The position numbers were made by a program, and so were the translations under genes. A DNA stretch of 64,000 nt, from the NCBI RefSeq assembly GCF_900109365.1, contig NZ_FNZR01000008.1, forward strand, positions 186,001 through 250,000. The letters are read 5' to 3'. Below the pieces are notes generated by a model. That model saw only the letters and a program-made list of their open reading frames with translations, searched no databases and was not told where the DNA came from. Each line of letters starts with the position of its first letter. Within the stretch, counting starts at the first letter, position 1. The stretch is from Parapedobacter koreensis (GTDB lineage: Bacteria; Bacteroidota; Bacteroidia; Sphingobacteriales; Sphingobacteriaceae). This document shows positions 34,688 to 44,662 of the stretch, piece after piece.

Positions 34688-35467
34688 TTAATCTGCGGCA
34701 TCCACCAGCCGGTAATCGCCGTTTTCTTTCAGTTGGGGCCGGCCGATGGCAATGTTGGTAGAGTGGTACATCAGGAATACCCACCCTTCAACGCTCCCTT
34801 GCTCCCAGTATTGCTGGCGCAAAGCCATGGACTTGCGTCCGTCATAATCGTATTTAGCGGCAAACTGCCGGAAAAATTGCTCGGGTTCGGGCGCTTCGTC
34901 GCCGCCGAAAAAGAAATGTTCGCCCCCAGTATGGATATGGAATACCTGGTGATGGGGTGTATGGCCGCCCGATACTTCATAGCTGACTTCATTATTCAGC
35001 ACGCCATTGCCCGCCACGAGCAGCAGGTTGCCACTGCGCTGCAACACGTCGAAAATCTCGGTCTTGTACGAGTCGGATTTGCCGCTGTACGCATCTTCCC
35101 ACTCCCCTTCTTGCACCACATATTCGGCATCAGGAAAGGCCAGCCGGAATGCACCGTCCTGCTCCGCCACCATTCCGCTTGCGTGATCCTTGTGGAGGTG
35201 CGACAGCAGCACGTACCGCACGTCGCTGGGGTCGAAGCCTGCCTTACGGATGTTGTCATGGAGCTGTAGCCCTCCATTGGCGTTGGTATGGCCGATGCCG
35301 GTATCCAGCAGGAGCAACCCGTTTGCCGATTCGATCAGGAACGGATGCACATGGATAAACAACGATCCCGGGCGATCTTTCTTGCTGTCTTTACTTGCAT
35401 CAAATGGAATGAATTTTTTGGATGAATCTACGGAAAATGAACCTTCGAATAAGGAATGTGCTTGCAT
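34688..35467 (-). CDS. MBL-fold metallo-hydrolase
   Basis: A 259-residue metallo-beta-lactamase-fold protein with the zinc motif HLHKDH (His90, His92, Asp94, His95), plus DTGIGH near 55-60 and SGGHTPHHQVFHI near 165-178. The overall pattern is of quorum-quenching or N-acyl hydrolase-like members, but the substrate cannot be assigned. It starts 112 bases from recJ in a divergent pair, and an excellent promoter lies in that gap. Confidence 0.88.
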   Translation of the reverse strand: MQAHSLFEGSFSVDSSKKFIPFDASKDSKKDRPGSLFIHVHPFLIESANGLLLLDTGIGHTNANGGLQLHDNIRKAGFDPSDVRYVLLSHLHKDHASGMVAEQDGAFRLAFPDAEYVVQEGEWEDAYSGKSDSYKTEIFDVLQRSGNLLLVAGNGVLNNEVSYEVSGGHTPHHQVFHIHTGGEHFFFGGDEAPEPEQFFRQFAAKYDYDGRKSMALRQQYWEQGSVEGWVFLMYHSTNIAIGRPQLKENGDYRLVDAAD

Positions 35468-35495
35468 GTTTTTATCTTTACCGCTTCGTAGTGCA

Positions 35496-35526
35496 CAAAC
35501 TTAGATAAATTTGCCCTTTTTACAAA
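35496..35526 (-). promoter_or_regulatory. Promoter of the MBL/aldolase unit
   Basis: On the minus strand TTTG (35526-35523), 19 bases, then TAAGTTTG (35503-35496), 28 bases before the MBL start. This is a near-perfect Bacteroidota promoter. Confidence 0.6.
35506..35513 (+). promoter_or_regulatory. Candidate -7 box of recJ
   Basis: TAAATTTG on the plus strand, 66 bases before the recJ start, matches TAnnTTTG. The upstream -33 is weak. It overlaps the opposing promoter, so the two may compete. Confidence 0.4.
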
Positions 35527-35579
35527 TTTATCGATCTACTCGGCTGCCATTGGGAGACAAATTATTATAGAGGAAACAT

Positions 35580-37280
35580 ATGCAAAAAAGATGGGCAATC
35601 ACTTCTTGCCGCGACCGGGCAACATCGCAAAAGCTCCGCGAGGAACTCGGCGTAAGTGCGGTATTAGCTGATTTGCTGGTGAATAGGGGAATAGCGCATT
35701 TTGAGGAAGCCCGCCAGTTTTTCCGTCCGGATTTGTCTTTGCTGCACGATCCGTTTCTCATGCGGGATATGGACAAGGCCATTGCGCGCATCGAACAGGC
35801 TATTGGCAATAAGGAAAAGGTGCTTGTCTACGGCGACTACGACGTAGACGGTACCACTGCGGTAGCCGTGGTATACAGTTTTTTCAGGCAGTTTCATTCG
35901 CGGCTGGAGTTTTATCTGCCGGATCGTTATGCCGAAGGGTATGGCATATCCTTCCAAGGGATTGATTATGCGGCCGAAAACGGTTTTACGCTCATCATCG
36001 CGCTGGATTGCGGCATCAAGGCGTTGGACAAAGTTGCTCATGCGCGCGAGCGGGGCATTGATTTTATCATCGGCGACCACCACTTGCCGGGCGAACACTT
36101 GCCCGATGCGGTAGCTGTGCTCGACCCTAAGCGCCCGGATTGTCCGTATCCGTATAAGGAATTGCCCGGATGTGGCATTGGCTTCAAGATCATCCAAGCC
36201 TTTATCCAGAAAAACAACATGGATATCAACCAATGCTACCAATACCTGGATTTGGTGGCTGTGGGCATTGCCTCGGATATCGTACCCATTACCGGCGAAA
36301 ACCGGATACTCACCCACTTCGGCCTCCAGAAACTCAATAGCAATCCGTGCTGCGGGCTGCAATCGCTGATTGACTTGTCTACCCATCGGAGCGGCCAGTT
36401 TACTGTCAATGACATTATTTTCCAAATCGGCCCACGCATCAATGCTGCAGGCCGGATAGACCATGCCAAGGACGCGGTGAAGCTGCTCACTTGCAAATCC
36501 CAGCAGGAGGCTGCGGTATACAGCAGCAGCATCGACGAGCAAAATTCCCAGCGGAAAGATTTTGATCTGCGCATCACGGAAGAGGCGCTCGCCATCATTG
36601 ATGGTGATGAAGGGCTGAAGCAACGGAAGACCACCGTGGTATTCCGGCCCGACTGGCATAAAGGGGTCATCGGCATCGTGGCCACCCGCCTGACGGAAAA
36701 GTACTACCGGCCCACGGTGGTGCTCACGCAAACGAACGGGCATGTATCCGGCTCGGCACGTTCGGTGGTGGGCTTCGACCTTTATGAGGCGCTGAACGCG
36801 TGCAGCGACCTGCTCGACCAGTTTGGCGGGCACAAATACGCTGCGGGGCTTACCATGAAATCCGAAAATATTCCGCTATTTGAACAACGTTTCGAAGCGG
36901 TGGTATCGGCCAGTATCCTGCCGGGTATGCTCCAGCGCGAACTGCTCATCGATGCAATATTGGACTTATCGGACATCGATGCGAAATTTTTCCGTATTTT
37001 GCGGCAATTCGAGCCGTTCGGGCCGCATAATGAAGCGCCGCTTTTTGTGAGCAAAAAGGTGCAGGTCTGTGGGATGGCGGCGGTAGTTGGTGGGAGCCAC
37101 CTGAAGATGACCGTCATGCAGAAAAATACGGTGGCATTTGACTGCATCGGATTTGGATTGGGAGCATATGCGGATGCGATTAATGCAGACAGACCATTTG
37201 ACATTTGCTACACGGTGGAAGAAAACGTATGGCGCGACAAACGGAGCATCCAATTGAATTTAAAAGACATCAAGTGTTGA
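35580..37280 (+). CDS. recJ: Single-stranded-DNA-specific exonuclease RecJ
   Basis: A 566-residue DHH-family nuclease. The metal motifs are YGDYDVDGTTA (about 82-92), LDCGIK (about 142-147) and GDHHLPG (about 165-171), followed by the DHHA1 domain with GSARSVVGFDLYEAL and FGGHKYAAGL, and an OB-like C-terminus. It degrades single-stranded DNA 5' to 3' in recombination and mismatch repair. The length is typical. Confidence 0.96.
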   Translation: MQKRWAITSCRDRATSQKLREELGVSAVLADLLVNRGIAHFEEARQFFRPDLSLLHDPFLMRDMDKAIARIEQAIGNKEKVLVYGDYDVDGTTAVAVVYSFFRQFHSRLEFYLPDRYAEGYGISFQGIDYAAENGFTLIIALDCGIKALDKVAHARERGIDFIIGDHHLPGEHLPDAVAVLDPKRPDCPYPYKELPGCGIGFKIIQAFIQKNNMDINQCYQYLDLVAVGIASDIVPITGENRILTHFGLQKLNSNPCCGLQSLIDLSTHRSGQFTVNDIIFQIGPRINAAGRIDHAKDAVKLLTCKSQQEAAVYSSSIDEQNSQRKDFDLRITEEALAIIDGDEGLKQRKTTVVFRPDWHKGVIGIVATRLTEKYYRPTVVLTQTNGHVSGSARSVVGFDLYEALNACSDLLDQFGGHKYAAGLTMKSENIPLFEQRFEAVVSASILPGMLQRELLIDAILDLSDIDAKFFRILRQFEPFGPHNEAPLFVSKKVQVCGMAAVVGGSHLKMTVMQKNTVAFDCIGFGLGAYADAINADRPFDICYTVEENVWRDKRSIQLNLKDIKC

Positions 37281-37317
37281 ATTGGCAGCTGATAGTCAAA
37301 GCCGATAGCTGAATAAC
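37281..37317. repeat. Short AGCTGATAG-type repeat
   Basis: In the 37-base gap between recJ and lptB the units GCAGCTGATAG and GATAGCTGA occur in tandem-like order. Degenerate repeats of this kind also fill other gaps in the window. Confidence 0.35.
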
Positions 37318-38052
37318 ATGATTTTAAAAGCAGAACACCTCATCAAAAAATACCGGCAGCGTACGGTGGTAAACGATGTGTCGTTTGAGGTATCACAAGG
37401 GGAGATTGTGGGGTTGCTCGGGCCGAATGGCGCAGGCAAAACCACGTCGTTTTACATGATTGTGGGACTCATTAAGCCCAATGAGGGCCACGTGTACCTG
37501 GATGGGGAAGAAATCACCGAAGATCCGATGTACCGCAGGGCACAGAAGGGCATCGGCTACCTTGCCCAGGAAGCGTCGGTATTCCGCAAATTGTCGGTGG
37601 AAGACAACATCATGGCGGTATTGGAAATCAACCATAAAGACAAGGCTGTACGCAAGGAAAAGCTGGAGGAGTTGCTGGCTGAATTCAGCCTCAATAGGGT
37701 GCGGAAAAACAGGGGGGATCTGTTGTCCGGTGGCGAACGCCGCCGTACCGAGATCGCTAGGGCACTGGCTGCCAGCCCGAATTTCATTCTGCTGGATGAA
37801 CCGTTTGCTGGCGTAGATCCCATCGCTGTGGAAGAAATACAGACCATCGTTTCCAAGCTCAAACACCGCAACATCGGCATCTTAATCACCGACCACAATG
37901 TACAGGAAACGTTGTCCATTACGGATCGTGCCTATTTGCTCACCGAAGGTAAAATTATGCTGGCGGGTACACCGGAAGAAATAGCCGTCAATGAGATGGC
38001 CCGCAAATTTTACCTGGGCAGGAATTTTGAGCTACGGAGGAAAAAACTTTAA
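37318..38052 (+). CDS. lptB: LPS export ABC transporter ATPase LptB
   Basis: A 244-residue ATPase with Walker A ([11 protein letters not shown], about 36-46), a Q-loop (YLAQEASVF), the signature LSGGERRR and Walker B ([13 protein letters not shown]), all as in LptB. It powers extraction of lipopolysaccharide from the inner membrane. Typical length; 3 bases from the next gene. Confidence 0.95.
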   Translation: MILKAEHLIKKYRQRTVVNDVSFEVSQGEIVGLLGPNGAGKTTSFYMIVGLIKPNEGHVYLDGEEITEDPMYRRAQKGIGYLAQEASVFRKLSVEDNIMAVLEINHKDKAVRKEKLEELLAEFSLNRVRKNRGDLLSGGERRRTEIARALAASPNFILLDEPFAGVDPIAVEEIQTIVSKLKHRNIGILITDHNVQETLSITDRAYLLTEGKIMLAGTPEEIAVNEMARKFYLGRNFELRRKKL

Positions 38053-38055
38053 TTC

Positions 38056-39567
38056 ATGGCCTTTATCAATTCGATATTTACCTGGATTATGAAAAAGCGC
38101 ATCCACCAGATTGAGCTTTTCATGAAATATCCGCATGAGGTGCAGGACGAATGGTTCCAAAGCCTCATCGCTACCGCCGAAGCCACGGAATGGGGGAGAA
38201 AATACGGCTACAATTCCATTCTCACCCCGGAAACCTACAAGGAGCGTGTGCCCATACAGGACTACAACAGCCTGAAACCGTATATTGACCGCATGATCAA
38301 AGGCGAACAAAATATCCTGTGGCCCTCGGATATCAAATGGTTTGCCAAGTCATCCGGCACCACGGCCGACCGCAGTAAATTCATCCCCGTGAGTGAAGAA
38401 GCCTTGGAAGACTGCCATTTTCAAGGCGGCAAAGATATGTACTCGGTCTATTGCCACAACCGGCCGGATACCAAAATCCTGACGGGCAAGGCGGTGGTAT
38501 TGGGTGGCAGCTCGCAAATCAACAGCTTCAATTCCGATTCCTATTACGGCGATCTCTCTTCTATCCTTATCCGGAATCTTCCCTTTTGGGCAGAGTTTAA
38601 CCGGATACCGGACGTGGAAACCACACTAAACCCTAATTTTGAAGAAAAAATAGAAAACGTAGCCCAGATTACGATTCATGAAAACGTAACAAATTTGTCG
38701 GGTGTACCCACGTGGAATGTGGTGCTGGCCAAGCGCATCCTCGAGATCACCGGTAAAGATAACCTGCTGGACGTATGGCCCAACCTCGAATTTTACAGCC
38801 ATGGGGGCGTAAGTTTCAAGCCTTATCGGGAGCAGTTCAAGAAACTCATTCCCGCCGATACCATGTATTACCTGGAAAACTACAATGCATCGGAAGGATA
38901 CTTTGCATTGCAAGATCAATCGGATTCGGAAGATTTGCTGCTCATGCTTGACTATGGGATTTATTATGAATTTCTTCCCATGGAAAACCTATTTGATGAA
39001 CATCCGAAGACATTGGCACTCCATGAAGTGGAATTGGGAAAAAACTATGCACTCATTATTTCCACAAATGCTGGATTATGGCGTTACATGCTGGGTGATA
39101 CGGTTAAATTCGTGAACCTGCATCCCTATCGTATCCAGATTACGGGGCGTACGAAGCAATACATCAATACATTTGGTGAAGAAGTCATCGTCGACAACGC
39201 GGATGATGCGGTGAAGCAGGCATGCACGGAGACAGGGGCTTCCATCCGGGACTATACGGCAGGGCCTGTTTACTTCAATGCCGGCGAAGCCGGGGCACAC
39301 GAATGGATCATCGAATTTGAAGAACAACCCGATGATTTTGATAACTTCTGCAAGGTGCTGGACACTACGCTACGTGAAATCAATTCGGATTACGATGCCA
39401 AGCGGTTCAACGATATGGCTCTGCGCTTCCCCATCATCCACAATGCACCCAAAGGTACGTTTTACCGATGGATGAAATCGCGGGGCAAACTTGGCGGGCA
39501 AAACAAGGTGCCCCGACTGGCCAATGAACGCTCTTATCTTGATGATATCTTAAAGCTTATCCGCTGA
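38056..39567 (+). CDS. GH3 auxin-responsive-promoter family protein (acyl-adenylate type)
   Basis: A 503-residue member of the plant-like GH3 family common in Bacteroidota. The adenylate motif is KSSGTTADRSKFIPV (about 96-110), followed by YNASEGYFALQD (about 276-287) and an ATP-contacting region with LGDTVKFVNLHPYRI and TGRTKQYINTFGEE. Family members ligate amino acids to small acids; the bacterial role is unknown. It follows lptB by 3 bases and is probably co-transcribed. Confidence 0.92.
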   Translation: MAFINSIFTWIMKKRIHQIELFMKYPHEVQDEWFQSLIATAEATEWGRKYGYNSILTPETYKERVPIQDYNSLKPYIDRMIKGEQNILWPSDIKWFAKSSGTTADRSKFIPVSEEALEDCHFQGGKDMYSVYCHNRPDTKILTGKAVVLGGSSQINSFNSDSYYGDLSSILIRNLPFWAEFNRIPDVETTLNPNFEEKIENVAQITIHENVTNLSGVPTWNVVLAKRILEITGKDNLLDVWPNLEFYSHGGVSFKPYREQFKKLIPADTMYYLENYNASEGYFALQDQSDSEDLLLMLDYGIYYEFLPMENLFDEHPKTLALHEVELGKNYALIISTNAGLWRYMLGDTVKFVNLHPYRIQITGRTKQYINTFGEEVIVDNADDAVKQACTETGASIRDYTAGPVYFNAGEAGAHEWIIEFEEQPDDFDNFCKVLDTTLREINSDYDAKRFNDMALRFPIIHNAPKGTFYRWMKSRGKLGGQNKVPRLANERSYLDDILKLIR

Positions 39568-39576
39568 ATATACGTT

Positions 39577-39584
39577 TACTTTTG
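39577..39584 (+). promoter_or_regulatory. Candidate -7 box of the histidine kinase
   Basis: TACTTTTG, 22 bases before the kinase start, matches TAnnTTTG. No clear -33 element is seen. Confidence 0.35.
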
Positions 39585-39605
39585 TCCCGCTAACCGCCGT
39601 CTGTC

Positions 39606-40970
39606 ATGAGCAATAACCGGTTTGCGAACATATGGAAAATACTAAAAGGGTCGCCGAAGGATTTTTCTTTGCAGGGGCGGATATTCCATTCACTGTGCGT
39701 ATTCGGGATGGCGGGATTGCTCATTTCTGTACCCATCAATCTTTTCATGGGGCAATATGAAGCGACGTACATCTTATTTGCATCCATCACGTTGTTGCTT
39801 GCGTTTTACCTGCTTTCGCGCCTTGCAAGGCGGCTGTCGCTGGCTACGTGGATGTTCGGCATCTCCTGCAACCTTTTCTTTGTGCTGATTTTTTTGTTTG
39901 CCGGCGGGATAGATGGGCCCAACCTGCTCAGCTTCCTCATCGCGCTGTTCCTCATGATCATCATATCCCCCAGCAATCGGGCAAAGATAGGTTGGAGCAT
40001 AGTCAATGTAGGATTATTGGCTGCGCTGCTCTATGCACAGTATACCTACCCCGATTTGGTATCCTTTGAGTACGTCCGGCGTGCCGATAGGTTTGTGGAT
40101 CATTTGCTGCAATACATGATTTTGTCAGCCGTATTGTACTACGGCACCTCGTACCTGATCGAAAACTACGAATACGAACGCGTGTCGGCCGCCAACCGTG
40201 CAGAATCGATACGCAGGCAGAACCTGGAAATCAATGCGCAGAAAGAAGAGCTGGAACGCCTGAATAGCGAGAAGGACAAGCTGTTTTCCATCATTGCACA
40301 TGACCTGCGCACCCCCTTGAGTGGCATCTACAATTACATGAATATCCTCTTCAAGTCCAACTTGGATCCGGATAAACGGTACCTTATCGAAGAGGAATTG
40401 CTTCGGCAGATGGGCGGCACCTCCGATATGCTGGCCAATCTGTTGCTATGGGCCCAGCAACAGCTACAAGGTGTCAACATCACGTTAAAATCGGTAAGCC
40501 TGAACACGTGTATCTGCAACGCGCTGGAGATGGAGATAAGCGCGGCCCAACGCAAGTCCGTCGCGCTGGAATTGCCCGCAAACGATGTCATCGTCATGAC
40601 GGATGAAGCGGTAGTCCAGATAGTCGTCCGCAATTTGGTCAACAATGCCTTGAAATTCACGCCGTCAGGCGGTAAGGTGGCCGTGACCCTGCAGGAAAGC
40701 GATGGCCATGTCTCCATTGCGGTGGCTGACACGGGCGTGGGGATACCGGTATCGCAGCAGCAGTTTATTTTCAAGCTCAAGGCGCATACAACAGTGGGCA
40801 CAGCGAATGAAAAAGGGATCGGGCTGGGGCTATTGCTGTGCAAAGAACTGGCGGAAACGTTGGGCGGAACGCTTACGTTTGACAGCCGTGAGGGTGTCGG
40901 TACCACATTTGTGTTGCGCCTGCCCATAGAAAAATCATTGGACTCCCGTTCCTTATCCGTAACTTTGTAG
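39606..40970 (+). CDS. Membrane sensor histidine kinase (orphan)
   Basis: A 454-residue kinase with about six membrane helices (residues 30-185), a coiled segment (about 190-225) and a HisKA-type domain whose phosphoacceptor lies in [11 protein letters not shown] (near 236). An HATPase domain follows with [13 protein letters not shown] (N box), VADTGVGIP (G1) and KGIGLGLLL (G2). No response regulator gene is adjacent. The signal is unknown; the hydrophobic sensor suggests a membrane cue. Confidence 0.92.
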   Translation: MSNNRFANIWKILKGSPKDFSLQGRIFHSLCVFGMAGLLISVPINLFMGQYEATYILFASITLLLAFYLLSRLARRLSLATWMFGISCNLFFVLIFLFAGGIDGPNLLSFLIALFLMIIISPSNRAKIGWSIVNVGLLAALLYAQYTYPDLVSFEYVRRADRFVDHLLQYMILSAVLYYGTSYLIENYEYERVSAANRAESIRRQNLEINAQKEELERLNSEKDKLFSIIAHDLRTPLSGIYNYMNILFKSNLDPDKRYLIEEELLRQMGGTSDMLANLLLWAQQQLQGVNITLKSVSLNTCICNALEMEISAAQRKSVALELPANDVIVMTDEAVVQIVVRNLVNNALKFTPSGGKVAVTLQESDGHVSIAVADTGVGIPVSQQQFIFKLKAHTTVGTANEKGIGLGLLLCKELAETLGGTLTFDSREGVGTTFVLRLPIEKSLDSRSLSVTL

Positions 40971-40974
40971 CCTT

Positions 40975-42276
40975 ATGGCAAATATTATTGCAATTGTAGG
41001 ACGGCCTAACGTTGGAAAATCCACGCTGTACAACCGCTTGACGGAAAGCCGCAAGGCTATCGTGGACGACTTTAGCGGCGTGACCCGTGATCGCCATTAC
41101 GGGCAAGGTGAGTGGGTCGGAAAGAAATTTACCGTTGTGGATACCGGCGGGTATGTACATGGATCCGAAGACGTGTTCGAGTCGGCCATACGGGAGCAGG
41201 TACTTATTGCCATAGAGGAGGCGTCTGTCATCCTGTTTATGGTGGATGTGACCACCGGCATTACGGACTTGGATGATGCGATTGCCGACATGCTGAGACG
41301 CAGCAAGAAACCGGTATTTGTCGTGGTCAACAAGGTAGACCATCCGCTCCTGCAGCAGGAGGCAACTATCTTCTACAGCTTTGGACTGGGTGAGATTTAT
41401 CCGGTTTCGTCCATCACGGGATCCGGCACCGGTGAATTGCTGGACGAAGTGGTGACACATTTTGAGCAAGAAGAGGAGGAAGAGGACGAACGCCCGAAAT
41501 ACACCATCGTAGGCAGGCCCAATGTGGGCAAGTCTTCTTTAATCAACGCATTGGTGGGCAAGGAGCGCAACATCGTGACACCCATCGCAGGCACCACGCG
41601 TGACTCCATACGCATCCACTACAACCAATACGGGCACGATTTTATCCTCATCGATACAGCCGGATTACGGCGCAAGACCAAGGTGAAAGAGAATATCGAG
41701 TTTTACTCCGTGATGCGTAGCATTAAGGCTCTTGAAGAATCGGATGTAGTGGTCCTCATGCTGGATGCCACAGAAGGCATCGAAGCACAGGACATCAATA
41801 TTTTCCACCTGGCCGAAAAAAACCGTAAGGGGATAGTCATCTTGGTCAACAAATGGGATCTCATCGAGAAAAACCACAAGACCACCAAGGTGTTTGAGGA
41901 TCTCATCCGGGAGAAAATTGCACCGTTTACGGATGTACCCATTGTTTTTACGTCGGTCACCGAAAAGCAGCGGATTTTCAAAGCCATCGAGGCGGCATCG
42001 AAGGTCTATCAAAATAAGGTGAAGAAAATATCCACCTCGAAGCTGAATGACGTGATGCTGCCCATCATCGAAAGCTACCCACCGCCAGCTACCAAGGGCA
42101 AATACATTAAAATCAAGTATGCGACGCAGATAATGGGCAGATCCCCGATGTTTGCCTTTTTCTGCAACCTTCCTCAATACATTAAGGAGCCTTATAGGCG
42201 CTTCGTAGAAAATAAGTTGCGCGAAAACTTCGATTTTGAGGGGGTTCCCGTGCAAGTCTATTTCCGGCAGAAATAA
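40975..42276 (+). CDS. der: Ribosome biogenesis GTPase Der (EngA)
   Basis: A 433-residue protein with two tandem GTPase domains, [10 protein letters not shown] (residues 8-17) and [10 protein letters not shown] (near 180-189), each with its DxxG (DTGG, DTAG) and NKxD (NKVD, NKWD) motifs, and a C-terminal KH-like domain. It acts in assembly of the large ribosomal subunit. It starts 4 bases after the kinase. Confidence 0.97.
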   Translation: MANIIAIVGRPNVGKSTLYNRLTESRKAIVDDFSGVTRDRHYGQGEWVGKKFTVVDTGGYVHGSEDVFESAIREQVLIAIEEASVILFMVDVTTGITDLDDAIADMLRRSKKPVFVVVNKVDHPLLQQEATIFYSFGLGEIYPVSSITGSGTGELLDEVVTHFEQEEEEEDERPKYTIVGRPNVGKSSLINALVGKERNIVTPIAGTTRDSIRIHYNQYGHDFILIDTAGLRRKTKVKENIEFYSVMRSIKALEESDVVVLMLDATEGIEAQDINIFHLAEKNRKGIVILVNKWDLIEKNHKTTKVFEDLIREKIAPFTDVPIVFTSVTEKQRIFKAIEAASKVYQNKVKKISTSKLNDVMLPIIESYPPPATKGKYIKIKYATQIMGRSPMFAFFCNLPQYIKEPYRRFVENKLRENFDFEGVPVQVYFRQK

Positions 42277-42294
42277 ATTCGTATTTTCGCGGCC

Positions 42295-43758
42295 ATGGAC
42301 AACCAATTGGTGCTGTATAATACATTAACAAGGAAGAAAGAAAAATTTGAGCCGCTGCATCCGCCCTTTGTGGGGATGTATGTCTGCGGGCCTACCGTAT
42401 ATAGCGATGTACACCTGGGCAACTGCCGTACATTTGTCTCTTTTGACCTGATCTTCCGTTACCTGCTGCATCTCGGCTATAAAGTCCGGTATGTGCGCAA
42501 TATTACCGATGCGGGCCACCTGGAAGGGGATCACGACGAGGGCGATGACAAATTTGCCAAGAAGGCCAAGCTGGAAAAGCTGGAGCCCATGGAAATCGTA
42601 CAGAAATATACCTTGGGATTCCATGAAGTACTGCGGCTTTTCAATACCTTACCACCGAGCATCGAGCCTACTGCTACCGGCCATATTTCCGAGCAGATTG
42701 AGATGGTCAAAAAAATTATTGAGCAAGGCTATGCATATGAGGTGAACGGCACGGTGTACTTTGATGTGGAGAAGTATGTAAAGGAATATGACTATACCAC
42801 CCTCACCAACCGCAAGCTGGATGACATGCTCAACAATACACGTGAGCTGAACGGACAGGACGAGAAGCGTGGCAGGCTTGATTTTGCGCTGTGGATCAAG
42901 GCGAAACCCGAACACATCATGCGTTGGCCTTCGCCTTGGGGGGTAGGTTTTCCGGGATGGCATATCGAGTGCTCTGCCATGAGCAGCAAATACCTCGGCG
43001 AACAATTCGATATACACGGTGGCGGGATGGATCTGGCCGCCACGCACCATACGAATGAAATCGCCCAATCGCAGGCCTGCAACCATACCCAGCCCGCTAA
43101 ATACTGGATGCATACGAATATGTTGACGGTAAACGGTGCGCGGATGTCAAAATCTGCCGGCAACGGATTCCTCCCGCATGAACTGTTCAGCGGGAACCAT
43201 TCGCTGCTTAGCCGCGGATACTCGCCGATGGCCGTGCGGTTTTTCATGCTGCAAGCGCATTACCGGAGTACGCTCGACTTTTCAAATGAAGCACTTGATG
43301 CTGCCGATAAGGGATTCAAGCGGCTCATGAATGCCATGGCGCTGCTACCCAAGCTGAAGGCAACAGCCAAAAAAGCGGAATTCAAGGTAGACGAGCTTCA
43401 ACAGCGTTGCTATGCGGCCATGGATGATGATTTCAACAGTCCGGTGCTCATCGCTGAATTGTTTGAGGCTGTGCGCATTGTAAATAGTGTATACGACGGT
43501 AAACTGGCTATTGACGAACCGTCACTTGCTGGACTGAAAACGTTGATGCAGCATTTTGTGCATGATGTGCTGGGCCTCATCGATGACAATACCGGCTCTG
43601 ATGATTTTGAGCAATTGATGGAGATGATCATTGCCCTGCGGAACGGTGCCAAACAGAATAAAGATTATGCAACCTCGGATCGAATCCGGGAGGGGCTCAG
43701 TGCCATCGGCATCCAGCTTAAAGATAGCAAAGAAGGTACACTTTGGAATAAGATTTGA
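42295..43758 (+). CDS. cysS: Cysteinyl-tRNA synthetase
   Basis: A 487-residue class I synthetase. The HIGH-type motif is VHLGN (about 40-44), KMSKS is present as ARMSKSAGN and zinc ligands are in MYVCGPT, HIECSAMS and the His-rich HGGGMDLAATHH. It charges tRNA-Cys. Of usual length, with 18 bases between it and der. Confidence 0.97.
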   Translation: MDNQLVLYNTLTRKKEKFEPLHPPFVGMYVCGPTVYSDVHLGNCRTFVSFDLIFRYLLHLGYKVRYVRNITDAGHLEGDHDEGDDKFAKKAKLEKLEPMEIVQKYTLGFHEVLRLFNTLPPSIEPTATGHISEQIEMVKKIIEQGYAYEVNGTVYFDVEKYVKEYDYTTLTNRKLDDMLNNTRELNGQDEKRGRLDFALWIKAKPEHIMRWPSPWGVGFPGWHIECSAMSSKYLGEQFDIHGGGMDLAATHHTNEIAQSQACNHTQPAKYWMHTNMLTVNGARMSKSAGNGFLPHELFSGNHSLLSRGYSPMAVRFFMLQAHYRSTLDFSNEALDAADKGFKRLMNAMALLPKLKATAKKAEFKVDELQQRCYAAMDDDFNSPVLIAELFEAVRIVNSVYDGKLAIDEPSLAGLKTLMQHFVHDVLGLIDDNTGSDDFEQLMEMIIALRNGAKQNKDYATSDRIREGLSAIGIQLKDSKEGTLWNKI

Positions 43759-43774
43759 TATCAGTCCACCATTG

Positions 43775-44641
43775 ATGAAGTATATTGTCCGATTAAGTAT
43801 CCTTATTTTCTTCCTGACCATCGTTTCCTTCCATACCTATGCACAGGTATTGGGCAAAGTGGGTAGCCTGTTGTCGGCAGATCGCGCGGCCGCGCGGCTG
43901 TCAGCCACGGAGAGCCCGCATGCCGCGCTGTTGTCTATCGTAGATCGCAACTCCATTTTCTTTACCCCTGCACCTACACCGGCACAGGAGTACCTGAATA
44001 ATCGACCGAATATTCCTGACGTGCTGACGTGGAAACCTACCTTTGCTGCCGTAGCCAAGAGCATGGAATGGGGGGTGACTGCGGGATCGATGACATTCCA
44101 GCGGGTAGGCGCTATACAACGGTATGGGGAATACCTCGCCGTATGGCGCCGCGACCGTAAAGGCAATTGGAAGATTGACCTTCGTGCACAGGTGGAGCAC
44201 CATGGCGGGAGTACCGAACCCGAACTGCAGTACATCGAGCCGGATGACAAAGACTATACAAAGTTTCGTACCAAAGAGCGGATACAGCAACGGAAGGAAA
44301 TCGTCAGCAGCAATGACCAGCTGCTTTCCGCCGTACTGAAATCAAATGCGGGTGTTGCCTACGAGGAATTTTTAGCAGACGACGCCCGGTTTTATTTTCC
44401 TTGGAAAACACCGATTGTGGGAAAAAGTGACATTATTGCCTTTGCGAAGAAGCAGGATTTGGCGATACAGGCGGAGTCCTTGGTTTCCAGCCGTTCGTAT
44501 AGCGGCGAGCTTGCTTATTCGTACGGTAGGGCTACGGTAGCGACAGCCGATGGGCAGTTCAAATGCAATTATGTGCGCATTTGGCAGCTACAGCCAGATT
44601 TCCAATGGCGTGTCATCATTGAAATGCTGTTTGAGTCTTAG
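43775..44641 (+). CDS. Secreted SnoaL/NTF2-like protein of unknown function
   Basis: A 288-residue protein from the ATG at 43775 (an earlier frame begins inside cysS). It has a signal peptide (cleavage near SFHTYAQ) and two cone-fold halves of the NTF2/SnoaL (DUF4440-like) type; the first includes KSMEWGVTAGSMTF and YLAVWRRDRKGNWKIDL, the second YEEFLADDARFYFP and CNYVRIWQLQPDFQWR. No catalytic set is recognisable. The doubling suggests an internal dimer. Confidence 0.8.
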   Translation: MKYIVRLSILIFFLTIVSFHTYAQVLGKVGSLLSADRAAARLSATESPHAALLSIVDRNSIFFTPAPTPAQEYLNNRPNIPDVLTWKPTFAAVAKSMEWGVTAGSMTFQRVGAIQRYGEYLAVWRRDRKGNWKIDLRAQVEHHGGSTEPELQYIEPDDKDYTKFRTKERIQQRKEIVSSNDQLLSAVLKSNAGVAYEEFLADDARFYFPWKTPIVGKSDIIAFAKKQDLAIQAESLVSSRSYSGELAYSYGRATVATADGQFKCNYVRIWQLQPDFQWRVIIEMLFES

Positions 44642-44662
44642 ATTCAAGCGGTTGCTCTTACC

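Noticed and set aside
35664-36833. A 389-codon minus-strand frame opposite recJ
   Set aside because: It is the antisense shadow of a clear recJ gene and its translation has no recognisable pattern.
43631-43774. Earlier start for the SnoaL-like protein
   Set aside because: The frame runs inside cysS; the ATG at 43775 gives a proper signal peptide.
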